DNA from: Ignavibacteriota bacterium | GTDB lineage: Bacteria > Bacteroidota > Ignavibacteria > Tepidaquicellales > Tepidaquicellaceae | Reading direction: 5' to 3' | Length of the DNA stretch: 42,680 nucleotides | Assembly (NCBI GenBank): GCA_003158365.1 | Contig: PMIW01000235.1 | Span: forward strand, 8,173-50,852 | The notes under the pieces: generated by a model | What the model was told of the DNA's origin: nothing | Seen by the model: only the letters and a program-made list of their open reading frames with translations | The model's database searches: none | Shown: positions 16,501 through 26,700 of the stretch, piece after piece | Layout of the letters: each line of letters opens with the position of its first letter | Numbering within the stretch: the first letter of the stretch is position 1 | Translations under genes and position numbers: made by a program

Positions 16501-18018
16501 GTGAATATGAGAAAATATGTATATATATTTTTTTTTCTTGCCGCATTATGCGCTTTCTTACTGCCGTTTCAGTTCCTGCTTAACTTTGCCCATGATGACT
16601 CATTTTTTTATATAAAGACTGCAGGTAATTTTGCAAAAGGCCTGGGCTCTACATTCGACGGGATAAATCTCACGGACGGTTATCATCCGTTGTATTTTAT
16701 TTCACTGGTTCTGCTTTTCTTTATTCCCGAATTTCTGTTCAGAACGTCACCTGAATTTTTATACAGGCTTGTAGTATTGTATCATCTTATACTGATATTC
16801 GGGATTCAGTATTTTGTTTTCAGGTCTCTGAAAAATATATTTAAAAAAGAAACAAATAATATTTATGTTTTAATTTTACCTGTTCTTTTTTCGTCGTTTA
16901 TTTTTATAAGGGATTTCGGTCTGGAAAGCCATCTTGCCTGTCTTCTCGTGTCCGTATTTATATCTGTTAAATCAAAAGAATTAAATACCGGTGAGAATAA
17001 TATTTATTTGAAATCAATAATATTAATTTTATTATTCCTTACGCGGACTGATTATTTATACACTTTCATTCCGTTTGTACTTATTGCTGACTATTATACA
17101 AGTCCCGGTAAGAAGAAATATATTTTATTCTCACTTTCGTTTTTATTTGTAACTGCAGTTTTATATTATTTGGGTAATTATCTTTTTTTTGGACACATAG
17201 ATACTGTATCCGGAAGAATACTGAATAATTTCCCCGATATAATATTTTTAAGCAACATTAATACTTTGCTTACAGACCCCGCTAAATTTTACAACCAGTT
17301 TGCAAAAATAGTAATTGTTTTTGCCGCATTTATTTTTTTTGCTGTGTATTATTTTAGATTTAAGGGTAAGGAAAGCACAATATCAAAGTTTTATTTAATA
17401 ATCCTGAGTCTTGGAGCGGGAAGCATCCTATTTACACTGTTGCACCTGCTGTTCAATAATTACAGCATGCGCGAATGGTATATGACTATGCCTGTTATGC
17501 TTGCAATAATAATGTTATTTTTGGCAATCCGAAAGAATAAATTTGTTTTGAATATTTCACTGATTTTATCATTAATTCTTCTGATTTATGTGTTCTACGG
17601 TTCGAGGATTAAAAATTATAAATATGTTTCCAGTTATGAATATGCTAAAACATTGAATTATCTTGTAAACATAAATGAAAGTATTTACCAGGTTGACTAT
17701 TGCGGCGTGGCGGGATTTTTTTCGGAAAGAAATGTAATAGACGGTGACGGACTGATAAACAGTTTTGAATATCTGGATTGTTTAAAGTCAGGAAGAATAG
17801 ATTCCTACCTGGCAAAGTATAATGTGAAATATTATTCTACTTATTCGACCAATAATTTATTGAAAGACTCGGTTTATACGGATAATAATTTTTCCGATAA
17901 GATAAACGGAAAGGAATTCATTTTTCCGAAATCTTCGCTTGTAACCGAGCAGCCGTTTAACTGGAATCACATTGCGTTTGATTTGACCGGAAAATGGTAT
18001 TTGTTCAAATTAAAATAA
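16501..18018 (+). CDS. GT-C-like (family 39/PMT-type) membrane glycosyltransferase candidate
   Basis: This 505-residue protein has about 10-11 membrane helices. After the first helix the loop reads AHDDSFFYIKTAGNFAKG and then STFDGINLTDGYHPLYF. A DD pair (D32-D33) followed by an NxAxGxGxTFDGxxxTxGYHPL pattern is typical of bacterial PMT/GT39-like GT-C proteins that use polyprenyl-phosphate sugars at the periplasmic face. A soluble C-terminal segment of about 120 residues follows. The start could be GTG at 16501 or ATG at 16507; the two differ by two residues. It lies one base after the GT4 gene and 18 bases before the GT26 gene. Acceptor and sugar are unknown. Confidence 0.7.
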   Translation: MNMRKYVYIFFFLAALCAFLLPFQFLLNFAHDDSFFYIKTAGNFAKGLGSTFDGINLTDGYHPLYFISLVLLFFIPEFLFRTSPEFLYRLVVLYHLILIFGIQYFVFRSLKNIFKKETNNIYVLILPVLFSSFIFIRDFGLESHLACLLVSVFISVKSKELNTGENNIYLKSIILILLFLTRTDYLYTFIPFVLIADYYTSPGKKKYILFSLSFLFVTAVLYYLGNYLFFGHIDTVSGRILNNFPDIIFLSNINTLLTDPAKFYNQFAKIVIVFAAFIFFAVYYFRFKGKESTISKFYLIILSLGAGSILFTLLHLLFNNYSMREWYMTMPVMLAIIMLFLAIRKNKFVLNISLILSLILLIYVFYGSRIKNYKYVSSYEYAKTLNYLVNINESIYQVDYCGVAGFFSERNVIDGDGLINSFEYLDCLKSGRIDSYLAKYNVKYYSTYSTNNLLKDSVYTDNNFSDKINGKEFIFPKSSLVTEQPFNWNHIAFDLTGKWYLFKLK

Positions 18019-18036
18019 CACACATTAATTTATTTG

Positions 18037-18780
18037 ATGGAAACCGTAAATATACTTGATGTAAATATACTTAATACATCCTACGACGAGATTTCAACTC
18101 TGGTCGAAACCAAAGTAAATAAAAGGGAGAAATTTTCATTTCATAATGTCAACGCAAGTATTTTGCTGGAGTATTGTAAAAATGATGCTTTTAAGAAAAA
18201 TCTAAAATCATTTTCTGCATTACTTGGTGATGGAATAGGAATTTACTGGGCATCAAGGATATTATACGGCAAAAACGGATTAAAGAAAAGAATTACTGGC
18301 ACGGATTTATACTATTATATCTTAACTCTGGCAGATAAAGACAAATTGAACTGTTTTTTCTTCGGTGGAAGCAGTGATGCGGTAAAGATATTACCCGAAA
18401 CTCTTCAAAAAAAATTCCCAAACTTACGTATTTCAGGAATATTACCCCGTGAAACTGAATTCAGCGCTGAAACCCTCGAAACAATAAAAAATTCTAATTC
18501 CGATATTTTATTTATAGGGCTTGGAACACCTCTTCAGGAAGAATGGATTGCCTCACACTTTGACTCGGTTGATATTCCCGTTCAAATTGCAATTGGGAGC
18601 GGTATTGAGTTTATTTCAGGTGTAAAAAAAAGGGCGCCTGAATTTTTCCGAAATTACGGGCTGGAATGGCTTTACAGGGTGTACCTTGAACCTGAAAGAC
18701 TATGGAAAAGATACGTTTTTGGTATTCCTATTTTTATGTTTAAAATCATTGTATTAAAAGTTAAATTACTTCTTAAATAG
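18037..18780 (+). CDS. WecG/TagA/CpsF family glycosyltransferase (GT26)
   Basis: GT26 enzymes add the second sugar (ManNAc or ManNAcA type) to a polyprenyl-diphosphate-linked first sugar on the cytoplasmic membrane face. The protein has about 247 residues from ATG at 18037; an adjacent TTG at 18034 is less likely. Family motifs in order: LLGDGIGIYWASRI with D65 as the probable catalytic acid or base, RITGTDLYYYIL, FFFGGSSDAVKIL, LFIGLGTPLQEEWI, IGSGIEFISGVKKRAPEF and the membrane-contacting tail GLEWLYRVYLEPERLWKRY. It is the last sugar gene before the giant C25 peptidases, 14 bases upstream of the first. No initiating phosphoglycosyltransferase is in the window. Confidence 0.93.
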   Translation: METVNILDVNILNTSYDEISTLVETKVNKREKFSFHNVNASILLEYCKNDAFKKNLKSFSALLGDGIGIYWASRILYGKNGLKKRITGTDLYYYILTLADKDKLNCFFFGGSSDAVKILPETLQKKFPNLRISGILPRETEFSAETLETIKNSNSDILFIGLGTPLQEEWIASHFDSVDIPVQIAIGSGIEFISGVKKRAPEFFRNYGLEWLYRVYLEPERLWKRYVFGIPIFMFKIIVLKVKLLLK

Positions 18781-18794
18781 TTCAAAAAATAATA

Positions 18795-21700
18795 ATGAAA
18801 AAGTTAATACTCGTTTTCATTTTTTTGGGATTTAACTTTTCCCTTGCACAAAATTACAACTGGATAACTCCCAATAAAGACTATCTTAAATTGTATGTAA
18901 TACAGGACGGTATTTACAGAATAAATAAAATCGATTTTGTAAATGCAGGCGTGAATCCCGCAAGTATTGACCCCCGCACAGTCAAAGTCTTTTCCAAAGG
19001 AAATCAAATTCCCGTTTTCTTCTATGGTGAAAGCGACGGCGTATTTAACGATACAGATTATTTCGATTTCTACGGACAGAGAAATTACGGCGGTTTGACA
19101 AATACTTATAAGGAGCAATCGGGCGCATCGGTTGTAGATTATGTTACGGATGAGTATTATAATATGTATTCCGATACAGGTGTTTACTGGGTAGGGTGGG
19201 ATGGTGCTCAGGGGCTCAGATATTCAGATTATACTTTTTCATCTAACGTTAATTTTCCCCAGAACTATTTTACACAAAACCTGCATTTTGAAAAAGATTC
19301 CATTTATTCGATGGGGATTACAGTAGATGCAGGGTCGGATTTCAGGTATTTCAATACGGAAAAAGTTACTCAGGAAGGTTGGTACTGGAGACAATTTGAA
19401 TCGTTTAACTATGTCTCGGACACTTTCAGTTTGCCTAATTTATCCGCAGTTCCGCAAACTTGCTCTATAAAGCTATTTGCTTATCCGAATTCATATCAGA
19501 GCAGCGGGCATTGCCTTATAATAAAAATTAATTCTACCAGATTAGATACAATCATCAGAACCGATTATAATAAATTCGATACGACAATTAACTTCCCGGG
19601 TTCATTGCTGTCTTCGACTTCTGTTAACAGAATTACAATTTCTTATACAACAAGAGATTTAAATAGCGGATATCTTTATTTTGATTACTACGCTTTAAAT
19701 TACCCGAATACATTTACATTTGTAAATAACCTGTTAAGTTTTAAAACAGGCATCGCCGACAGTACATCTAAAAAATTCAGAATTAACGGATTCGTAAATA
19801 ATGAAATAAATATCTATGATACAAAAAATAATCTGAGGATAGTTAATTATGTTACTTCAGCCGATACACTTGCTTTTACCGGCAAGGGGAATGGAAATTA
19901 CGAGTTAGTTAATAAATACAATACAACCAAACCATACAGGATAAAAAGAAAGCAGGTACCGAACCTTGCATCGGGTGCGAATGGGGCCGATTATCTTATA
20001 GTATATAATAAGCTGTTTGAATCATCCGCCGAGCAGTTAAGAGCTTACAGAAATTCACATGATAATTTCAGAAGTGTAAAAGCAGAAATCGAGGATGTCT
20101 ATGATATATTTAATTACGGGATGGAAGACCCTGTCGCAGTCAGGAATTTTGTGAGATATGCAAACGCAAACTGGCAGTCGCCTGCATTAAAATATCTCTG
20201 CCTGTTCGGAAGGGGTTCCGTAGATCCAAAGCAGATATTCGGTAATTCTGTTTACTATCAGAATTATGTTCCCGTTTACGGTAATCCCGCATCGGACGGA
20301 TATTTTGCAACTTTGAATCCGGGTACTTTTGTTTACTGTCCGCAGATTTCAGTCGGCAGAATTCCCGCTTACACATCTCAGGAAGCGCAGGATATTGTTA
20401 ATAAAATAATCGGTTACGAAAGCAATCCGCTGGATGTGTGGATAAAAAAAACAACATTGATTACAGGCGGATTTACATTTTCCGACCAGGTTCAGTTTAT
20501 TACGGCATCGAATAATCTTATAAATTCATATATTGCAGTTCCTCCGCCTGTCAGTTTTCCGCAAAGGATATACCGAACGGATACTTCGGGACAGGTTTCT
20601 TATAACTTCGAAGATTCAATAAAAAATACAATTAACAGGGGAACGCTGATTCTCAACTATATCGGTCACGCCGCCACATCAACCTGGGATAACGGTATAA
20701 GAGACCTGAATATTTTAAGCAACGGAAATAAAAATCCGTTAATATTCAGCATGACCTGTTTTACGGGCAAGAATGCATCGACTGATCCTGTTGACGGCAG
20801 GGGATTCGGTGAAAAGTTTTTGTATCTTCCCGGTAAAGGTGCAATAGGATTTATCGGAACAACAGGCTGGAGCTTCTTTCCCGGCGGCGGAAATACTTTA
20901 AACAGTTTTCTTTTTAAAAGTTTCGGAGCCGATAGTTTAAGGCGTATTGGCGATATACTGAAATCTGCCGAGACATATATGAAACTTCTCGATACGACTT
21001 CCTTTGTTAATAAAAACACTATAAACAGTTATAATCTTCTCGGTGACCCCGCATCGAAATTGAATATGCCCCCATATCCCGAATTTGATATTCAAATGAC
21101 CGATTATCAGCTGCTGCCGATATTTCCGTCTCTGCGCGAACCAATTACGCTTAAGCTCTTCCCGAAGAATCTCGGCACGAGAGCGGATTCCTGTAAAATC
21201 AGGTTCCAGCTTTTAAAAAATAATATCAGCAACAGGATAACGGATACGGTTGTAAGAAATTTTGATTTTGTAGATTCAATTAATTATAATTTTAGAATTG
21301 ATTCTGCGGGAATATATGTTATGAAAGTAATTCTCGATGTGGATAACTGGTATACAAGAGAGATTGAACAGAATAATACTATCTTTGTTCCGATACCCCT
21401 TAAAAACGTGGCATTTATTCCACTTAAGCCGGTCGATAATTCCGTCATACAGGGTGATTCGGTAACATTTGTTGGAATAAATCCGAACATAGACCCGAAG
21501 AAATATAATTTGAAAGTTTATGTTCAGTTCGATACGAGTATTTATTTCAATTCACCGTTGAACCGTATATTCTATAAAACCTGCGACTCGGGAGTGATTA
21601 CAAAATTCAAAGTTATACTGCCTGTTCTTGATACAAACAGGGTGTATTTCTGGAGAACAAATTCTGTAATAAATAATACCGATACGTCGGGTTGGACAAC

Positions 21701-23651
21701 TGCAAGCAGATTTCTTTATTTACCTTCTTTTATTTTTAGTGATAAAAGACCGCTGAAAAGTATTTCCGATTCTTCGGTTACGATTTATAAAAAATATGCT
21801 TCCCAATACAGTGTAACTGATTTGGGAAATACAATTACTGCACCCGACGGAATTAAATTAAGAAATTTTACAGGCGACCTGTTTGCTCAGTCCTGGGGAG
21901 GTGACCCGTGGGATGCTTCATTTTTCAGGGTAAACGGAAATGAAATATTTTTACTTGACCCGGTACTTCACTGGGGAGGGCTAAATATTATTAAGGTACG
22001 GAAGAATAACGGTGCCTATGTGGAATATAAACATTTTAAATTTACCGACCCTATTTCATCGGATTCAGTTATAAATTATTTAAATACTTTTAACAGCAAT
22101 TATATTCTTATGGTTGTTAAAAATGTGCAGAACGGTGTTACGGATTCAATTCGTCCGGCTCTGGTAAACAGGTTTCATGATTTTGGAAGTACAAAAATTG
22201 ATTCTGTGCATCTTATTTCTTATGACAGATGGAGTTTTATAAGTTATCCGACAAATACAGGAAACACTGTTGCTGAAAGTTTTCTTGCAAGCGGTACTCC
22301 AGATGCCCCGGCAATTTCCGCTATGGCGCCGCAGTTCCAATATGACAGCGGATATGTATTCCATAATTTTGGACCTGCATCGTTTTACAGGAATTTCTCA
22401 TGGAACCAGTTCCTGTTTCCATTCAGTTCACTCAGGTTCGATGTTTACGGAATTAACAGAGATAATCAGAACATATTGTTGTATTCCAATATAACATCAA
22501 ATAATAATTTCAGTCTTGATTCGCTGAAATCTTATATTTACCCGAATCTTCTGCTTAAAACGAAATTTAATATCGATTCAATAAACGGAACAACATCACC
22601 TGTATTACAGTCTCTAAAATTTAACTACGTACCGCCTGCGGAGCTTATTTCGGATAATTATTCATTTGTGAAAAGCGATACTGTCGTTCAGGAAGGCGAT
22701 TCCGTGCGGGTCAGCGTGAAATATTATAACGTGGGTTTTATTGGTGCTACTGCTTCCATAAATACATGGTCGGTCAGTTCTCCTACGGGTGTAAAGGTAT
22801 TAAGAACCGATACGGTAAATTTATATATGCCGGTTGACAGTTCGCTTCGTTCAGGTATTTTAATTAACACTTCGAGACTGAGAAATATTCAAAAGCCAAG
22901 AGACACCGTTTATATATTTTTTGAAACGAAACTGAAAAGCACAGAGAACGAATTTTATACTTATAACAACACCGCCATTACATCCGTTGTCGTTACGAGT
23001 GATTCGATAAATCCCTCGCTGGATGTGACTTATGACGGATTGAAAGTCCTTACGGGTGATTTTATCCAGTCTAAACCTGTAATAGTAGCAAAATTTCTCG
23101 ACGACAGCAAAATGCAGATAAGGGATACTTCCAATATCAGGGTTTATCTCGATACTCACTATGTGCCTTATTATTTAGGCGGGTTAAAAAATCCTGAAAT
23201 AGAAATAATATTCCCTGCAAATAAATTTCTTCAGGCGACAGTAGTTTATAAACCCACACTTTCAGATGGCGTGCACGATTTTATGTATGTTGCATACGAT
23301 TTATCTAATAATTATGCCGATACAATAAGATATTTCTTATCGGTGAACCCGGATTTGAAAATATATGATTTGAATACTTATCCTAACCCGATGAAAAACC
23401 AGACTAACTTTATGTTTAATTTATCAGGGAGTAATATACCTAATAATTCCAGGATTAAAATATATACTGTCGCAGGCAGACTGGTAAAGACTATCAGCTT
23501 TGTACCAAATATAGGATATAACCAGATTCAGTGGGACGGAAGAGATAATGACGGTGATTATATGGCAAACGGTGTGTACTTATATAAGCTTATAATCGAA
23601 GGAAACTCCAAAAAGGAAACTTCCATTCAAAAGCTTGTTATTTTGAAATAA
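18795..23651 (+). CDS. Giant PorU-like/gingipain-type C25 cysteine peptidase with sorting domain (copy 1)
   Basis: This 1618-residue secreted protein has a signal peptide (MKKLILVFIFLGFNFSLAQ). Residues about 20-110 match PorU-type N-terminal regions (DGIYRINKIDF, IDPRTVKV, DYFDFYGQRNYG). The C25 domain has catalytic His625 (NYIGHAATSTWD) and Cys655 (SMTCFTGKN), 30 residues apart as in gingipains, then GRGFGEKFL and GFIGTTGWSFFPGGG. About 800 residues of beta-rich modules follow. The end has a FlgD/T9SS-type sorting domain from Y1529 (YPNPMKNQT, RDNDGDYMANGVYLYKL). PorU cleaves cargo sorting domains and attaches cargo to A-LPS. Canonical PorU is much shorter, so this may be a paralogue that is itself cargo. 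It starts 14 bases after the GT26 gene. Confidence 0.85.
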   Translation: MKKLILVFIFLGFNFSLAQNYNWITPNKDYLKLYVIQDGIYRINKIDFVNAGVNPASIDPRTVKVFSKGNQIPVFFYGESDGVFNDTDYFDFYGQRNYGGLTNTYKEQSGASVVDYVTDEYYNMYSDTGVYWVGWDGAQGLRYSDYTFSSNVNFPQNYFTQNLHFEKDSIYSMGITVDAGSDFRYFNTEKVTQEGWYWRQFESFNYVSDTFSLPNLSAVPQTCSIKLFAYPNSYQSSGHCLIIKINSTRLDTIIRTDYNKFDTTINFPGSLLSSTSVNRITISYTTRDLNSGYLYFDYYALNYPNTFTFVNNLLSFKTGIADSTSKKFRINGFVNNEINIYDTKNNLRIVNYVTSADTLAFTGKGNGNYELVNKYNTTKPYRIKRKQVPNLASGANGADYLIVYNKLFESSAEQLRAYRNSHDNFRSVKAEIEDVYDIFNYGMEDPVAVRNFVRYANANWQSPALKYLCLFGRGSVDPKQIFGNSVYYQNYVPVYGNPASDGYFATLNPGTFVYCPQISVGRIPAYTSQEAQDIVNKIIGYESNPLDVWIKKTTLITGGFTFSDQVQFITASNNLINSYIAVPPPVSFPQRIYRTDTSGQVSYNFEDSIKNTINRGTLILNYIGHAATSTWDNGIRDLNILSNGNKNPLIFSMTCFTGKNASTDPVDGRGFGEKFLYLPGKGAIGFIGTTGWSFFPGGGNTLNSFLFKSFGADSLRRIGDILKSAETYMKLLDTTSFVNKNTINSYNLLGDPASKLNMPPYPEFDIQMTDYQLLPIFPSLREPITLKLFPKNLGTRADSCKIRFQLLKNNISNRITDTVVRNFDFVDSINYNFRIDSAGIYVMKVILDVDNWYTREIEQNNTIFVPIPLKNVAFIPLKPVDNSVIQGDSVTFVGINPNIDPKKYNLKVYVQFDTSIYFNSPLNRIFYKTCDSGVITKFKVILPVLDTNRVYFWRTNSVINNTDTSGWTTASRFLYLPSFIFSDKRPLKSISDSSVTIYKKYASQYSVTDLGNTITAPDGIKLRNFTGDLFAQSWGGDPWDASFFRVNGNEIFLLDPVLHWGGLNIIKVRKNNGAYVEYKHFKFTDPISSDSVINYLNTFNSNYILMVVKNVQNGVTDSIRPALVNRFHDFGSTKIDSVHLISYDRWSFISYPTNTGNTVAESFLASGTPDAPAISAMAPQFQYDSGYVFHNFGPASFYRNFSWNQFLFPFSSLRFDVYGINRDNQNILLYSNITSNNNFSLDSLKSYIYPNLLLKTKFNIDSINGTTSPVLQSLKFNYVPPAELISDNYSFVKSDTVVQEGDSVRVSVKYYNVGFIGATASINTWSVSSPTGVKVLRTDTVNLYMPVDSSLRSGILINTSRLRNIQKPRDTVYIFFETKLKSTENEFYTYNNTAITSVVVTSDSINPSLDVTYDGLKVLTGDFIQSKPVIVAKFLDDSKMQIRDTSNIRVYLDTHYVPYYLGGLKNPEIEIIFPANKFLQATVVYKPTLSDGVHDFMYVAYDLSNNYADTIRYFLSVNPDLKIYDLNTYPNPMKNQTNFMFNLSGSNIPNNSRIKIYTVAGRLVKTISFVPNIGYNQIQWDGRDNDGDYMANGVYLYKLIIEGNSKKETSIQKLVILK

Positions 23652-23711
23652 AAGGACTTTTATACCGAAACTAGATATATGAAATTTGAGTTTTAAAGTT
23701 TATATTATAAT

Positions 23712-26700
23712 ATGAATCAAAAATTTTACTTTTTTATAATTCTTCTTATTGCTAATGTAACTTTCTCCCAGAATTACAACTGGATTACTCCCAATCAGCC
23801 GTACCTGAAAATGTATGTGGTTGATGACGGAATTTACAGAATCAATAAAATTGATTTTACTAATGCAGGCATAAACACCGCTGCAATCGACCCGAGAACC
23901 GTGAAAGTATATTACAAGGGAAACCAGATACCGATATTTTTTAACGGTGAGCAGGACGGGGTTATTGACGATACCGACTTTTTTGATTTTTACGGACAGA
24001 GAAATTACGGCGGTCTGACAAATACTTATAACAGTAATAACCAGGTAGTATATGTTACTGATGAATATAATGATTTATATTCCGACACAAGTGCATACTG
24101 GGTAGGATGGGGCGGAGCATACGGTACAAGATTTCAGAATTATAATTACACTTCCTATACTCTTTACCCGCTTGATTATTTTTACAAAAAATTACGCTAC
24201 GAAAAAGATTTAATTTATTCATACGGTGAGCAGATTAATGACCAGGACTACAGGAATTTTAACAACGAAAAATTTCAGGGTGAAGGCTGGTTCTGGATGG
24301 ATATGCTGTGGCAGAATACAATCTCGCAGACATTTACATCACCGCTGCTGTCAACTTCTCAGCCGTGTAAAGTTAAAATTTTTGCTTATCCGAAAAACCA
24401 GAGCTCGACCATTACAAATGAACATATGGTTGTGCTAAGCTTTAATAATAATCTGTTAGACACGCTTAAGGTAAATCATTTTGCAAGGTTCGATACTACA
24501 CTTTATTTTCCGTCTTCTTACCTGAATCCTTCTTCAAACAATACGGCAAAGGTTAAATATGCTCCGCCCGCAACATTTACCGAAGGTGAATTGTATTTTG
24601 ATATGTTCGAAATTTCCTATCCGAAGAGATTCGAATTTGATACTAATAAGGTAAGCTTTTCGACCGGCTCTGCCGATTCCACATCGAAGATTTTTAAAAT
24701 AAAAGGGTTTAATAACTCAAATCCAATCAGCATATATGATGTAAAGTACGGATACAGGATAACAAATTTCAATCTTTCTGCAGATACGCTTGTGTTTACA
24801 GGTAAAGGCGATGGTATATATGAAATCTTAAATAAATATATCACTAAAAAACCATTTAGGATTAAACAACGCCAGGTTCCTGCTTTAGCTTCTTCATCAA
24901 ACGGAGTTGATTACCTGGTCATCTATAATAAACTTTTCGAAACACAGGCGGAACAACTGAGAGCTTACAGAAACAGTCACGACGGTTTCAGGTCGGTAAA
25001 ATCAGAGATGGAAGATATTTATGATATATTTAATTATGGAATTGAAAATCCTGTAGCTGTCAGAAATTTTGTAAAATATGTTTATGATAACTGGACTCAG
25101 CCGAGAATATCTTATGTTTGCCTGTTTGGCAGAGGTTCTCTGGACCCGAAGAAAAATGCCGCAACATCTGTTTTCTACCAGAACTACGTTCCTGTATTCG
25201 GGAACCCGCCAACAGACGGGTATTTCGCGAATATGATTCCCGGAACTTTTTCTTATTATCATCAGCTTGGTATTGGCAGGCTTCCCGCTTTTACAATACA
25301 GGAAGCTCAGGATATGGTTAATAAAATTATTTCATATGAAAGCCAGCCGTTCGATACATGGTTTAAAAAATCCGTATTCGTTTCAGGAGGCTATAATGCA
25401 ACAGACCAGGGACAGTTCACGACACAATCGAATACATATCTTAATACGTATATTAATGTTCCTCCCTTGTCAATGGATGCTACAAAAATATTCCTGAAGG
25501 ATTCATCCGGACTGGTGACATTTAATTATTCGGATTCAATTAAAAATTCAATTAACAGGGGTGCATTGCTTGTAAGTTATATAGGGCATTCGGGAAATGG
25601 TTACTGGGATTATGCATATTCGGACCCCAATATATTAACAAACGGAAACAAACTTCCGCTTTTATTCAGCATGACCTGTTTCACGGGAAAGAATTCGGAA
25701 GCCAATGCACGGGGATTTGGAGAACAGTATTTAACCGCTCCCGGAAAAGGAGCAATAGGTTTTATCAGCACGACAGGCTGGAGTTTCTTCCCCGGCGGAG
25801 GAAATATTTTTGAACAGTTTTTCTTGACGGGTTTAAGTACGAACAATCTAAGAAGATTAGGTGATTTAATGAAATACGCTTCCACGACAATGGCACCCGA
25901 GTCGTTATATTTTGCTCAAAGAAATACCATAAACTGCTATAACCTTCTTGGTGACCCGGCATTGAAACTTTTGCTTCCGACCCATCCTGAATTTGACATT
26001 CAATTGACAGATTATATTTTATCAAACCCGTATTCTGTTGTAAGGGAAAATATTGTATTGAAAACATTTCCGAAAAATCTCGGTACTTATGCAGACTCCT
26101 GCAAAATAAGATTTCAGGTTTTGAGAAGTAACCAGAACCACAGCATAAAAGATACGATAATCCGGGGCTGGAGTTTCGTGGATACCGTTGTTTATAATTT
26201 TAAGCTGGATACAGTGGGAATTTACGGGATGAAAATAACGCTCGATGTTGATAACTGGTACCCTGCGGAATCAAAGCTGAATAACGTTATTACGTTTCCC
26301 CTTAATATAAAAAATACCGCATTTGTCCCGATTAAACCGATCGATAATATGATTATTAAAAGGGATACTGTTGAATTTGTCGGAATAAATCCTAACATTA
26401 ATACTTCGTCAAATACAGTCAGATTAATTGCACAAATAGATACATCGGTAACATTTACTTCTGCAATGACTCAGACTTATTTTAACAATAACATGACAGG
26501 GGCAGCCACAAAGTTTAAGGTCAGAATCCCTGTGCTCGATTCAAACATTGTTTATTACTGGAGGCTGAATGCAATCGTAAACAATGCCGATACACTGGGC
26601 TGGTCCGAAATCAGGAGGTTTAAATATAACACAACTCTGCCTCCGTCATTTTCTTCCAAAGGCAGTACAAAAATTAATTTGACCGATAACAGTTATGCTG

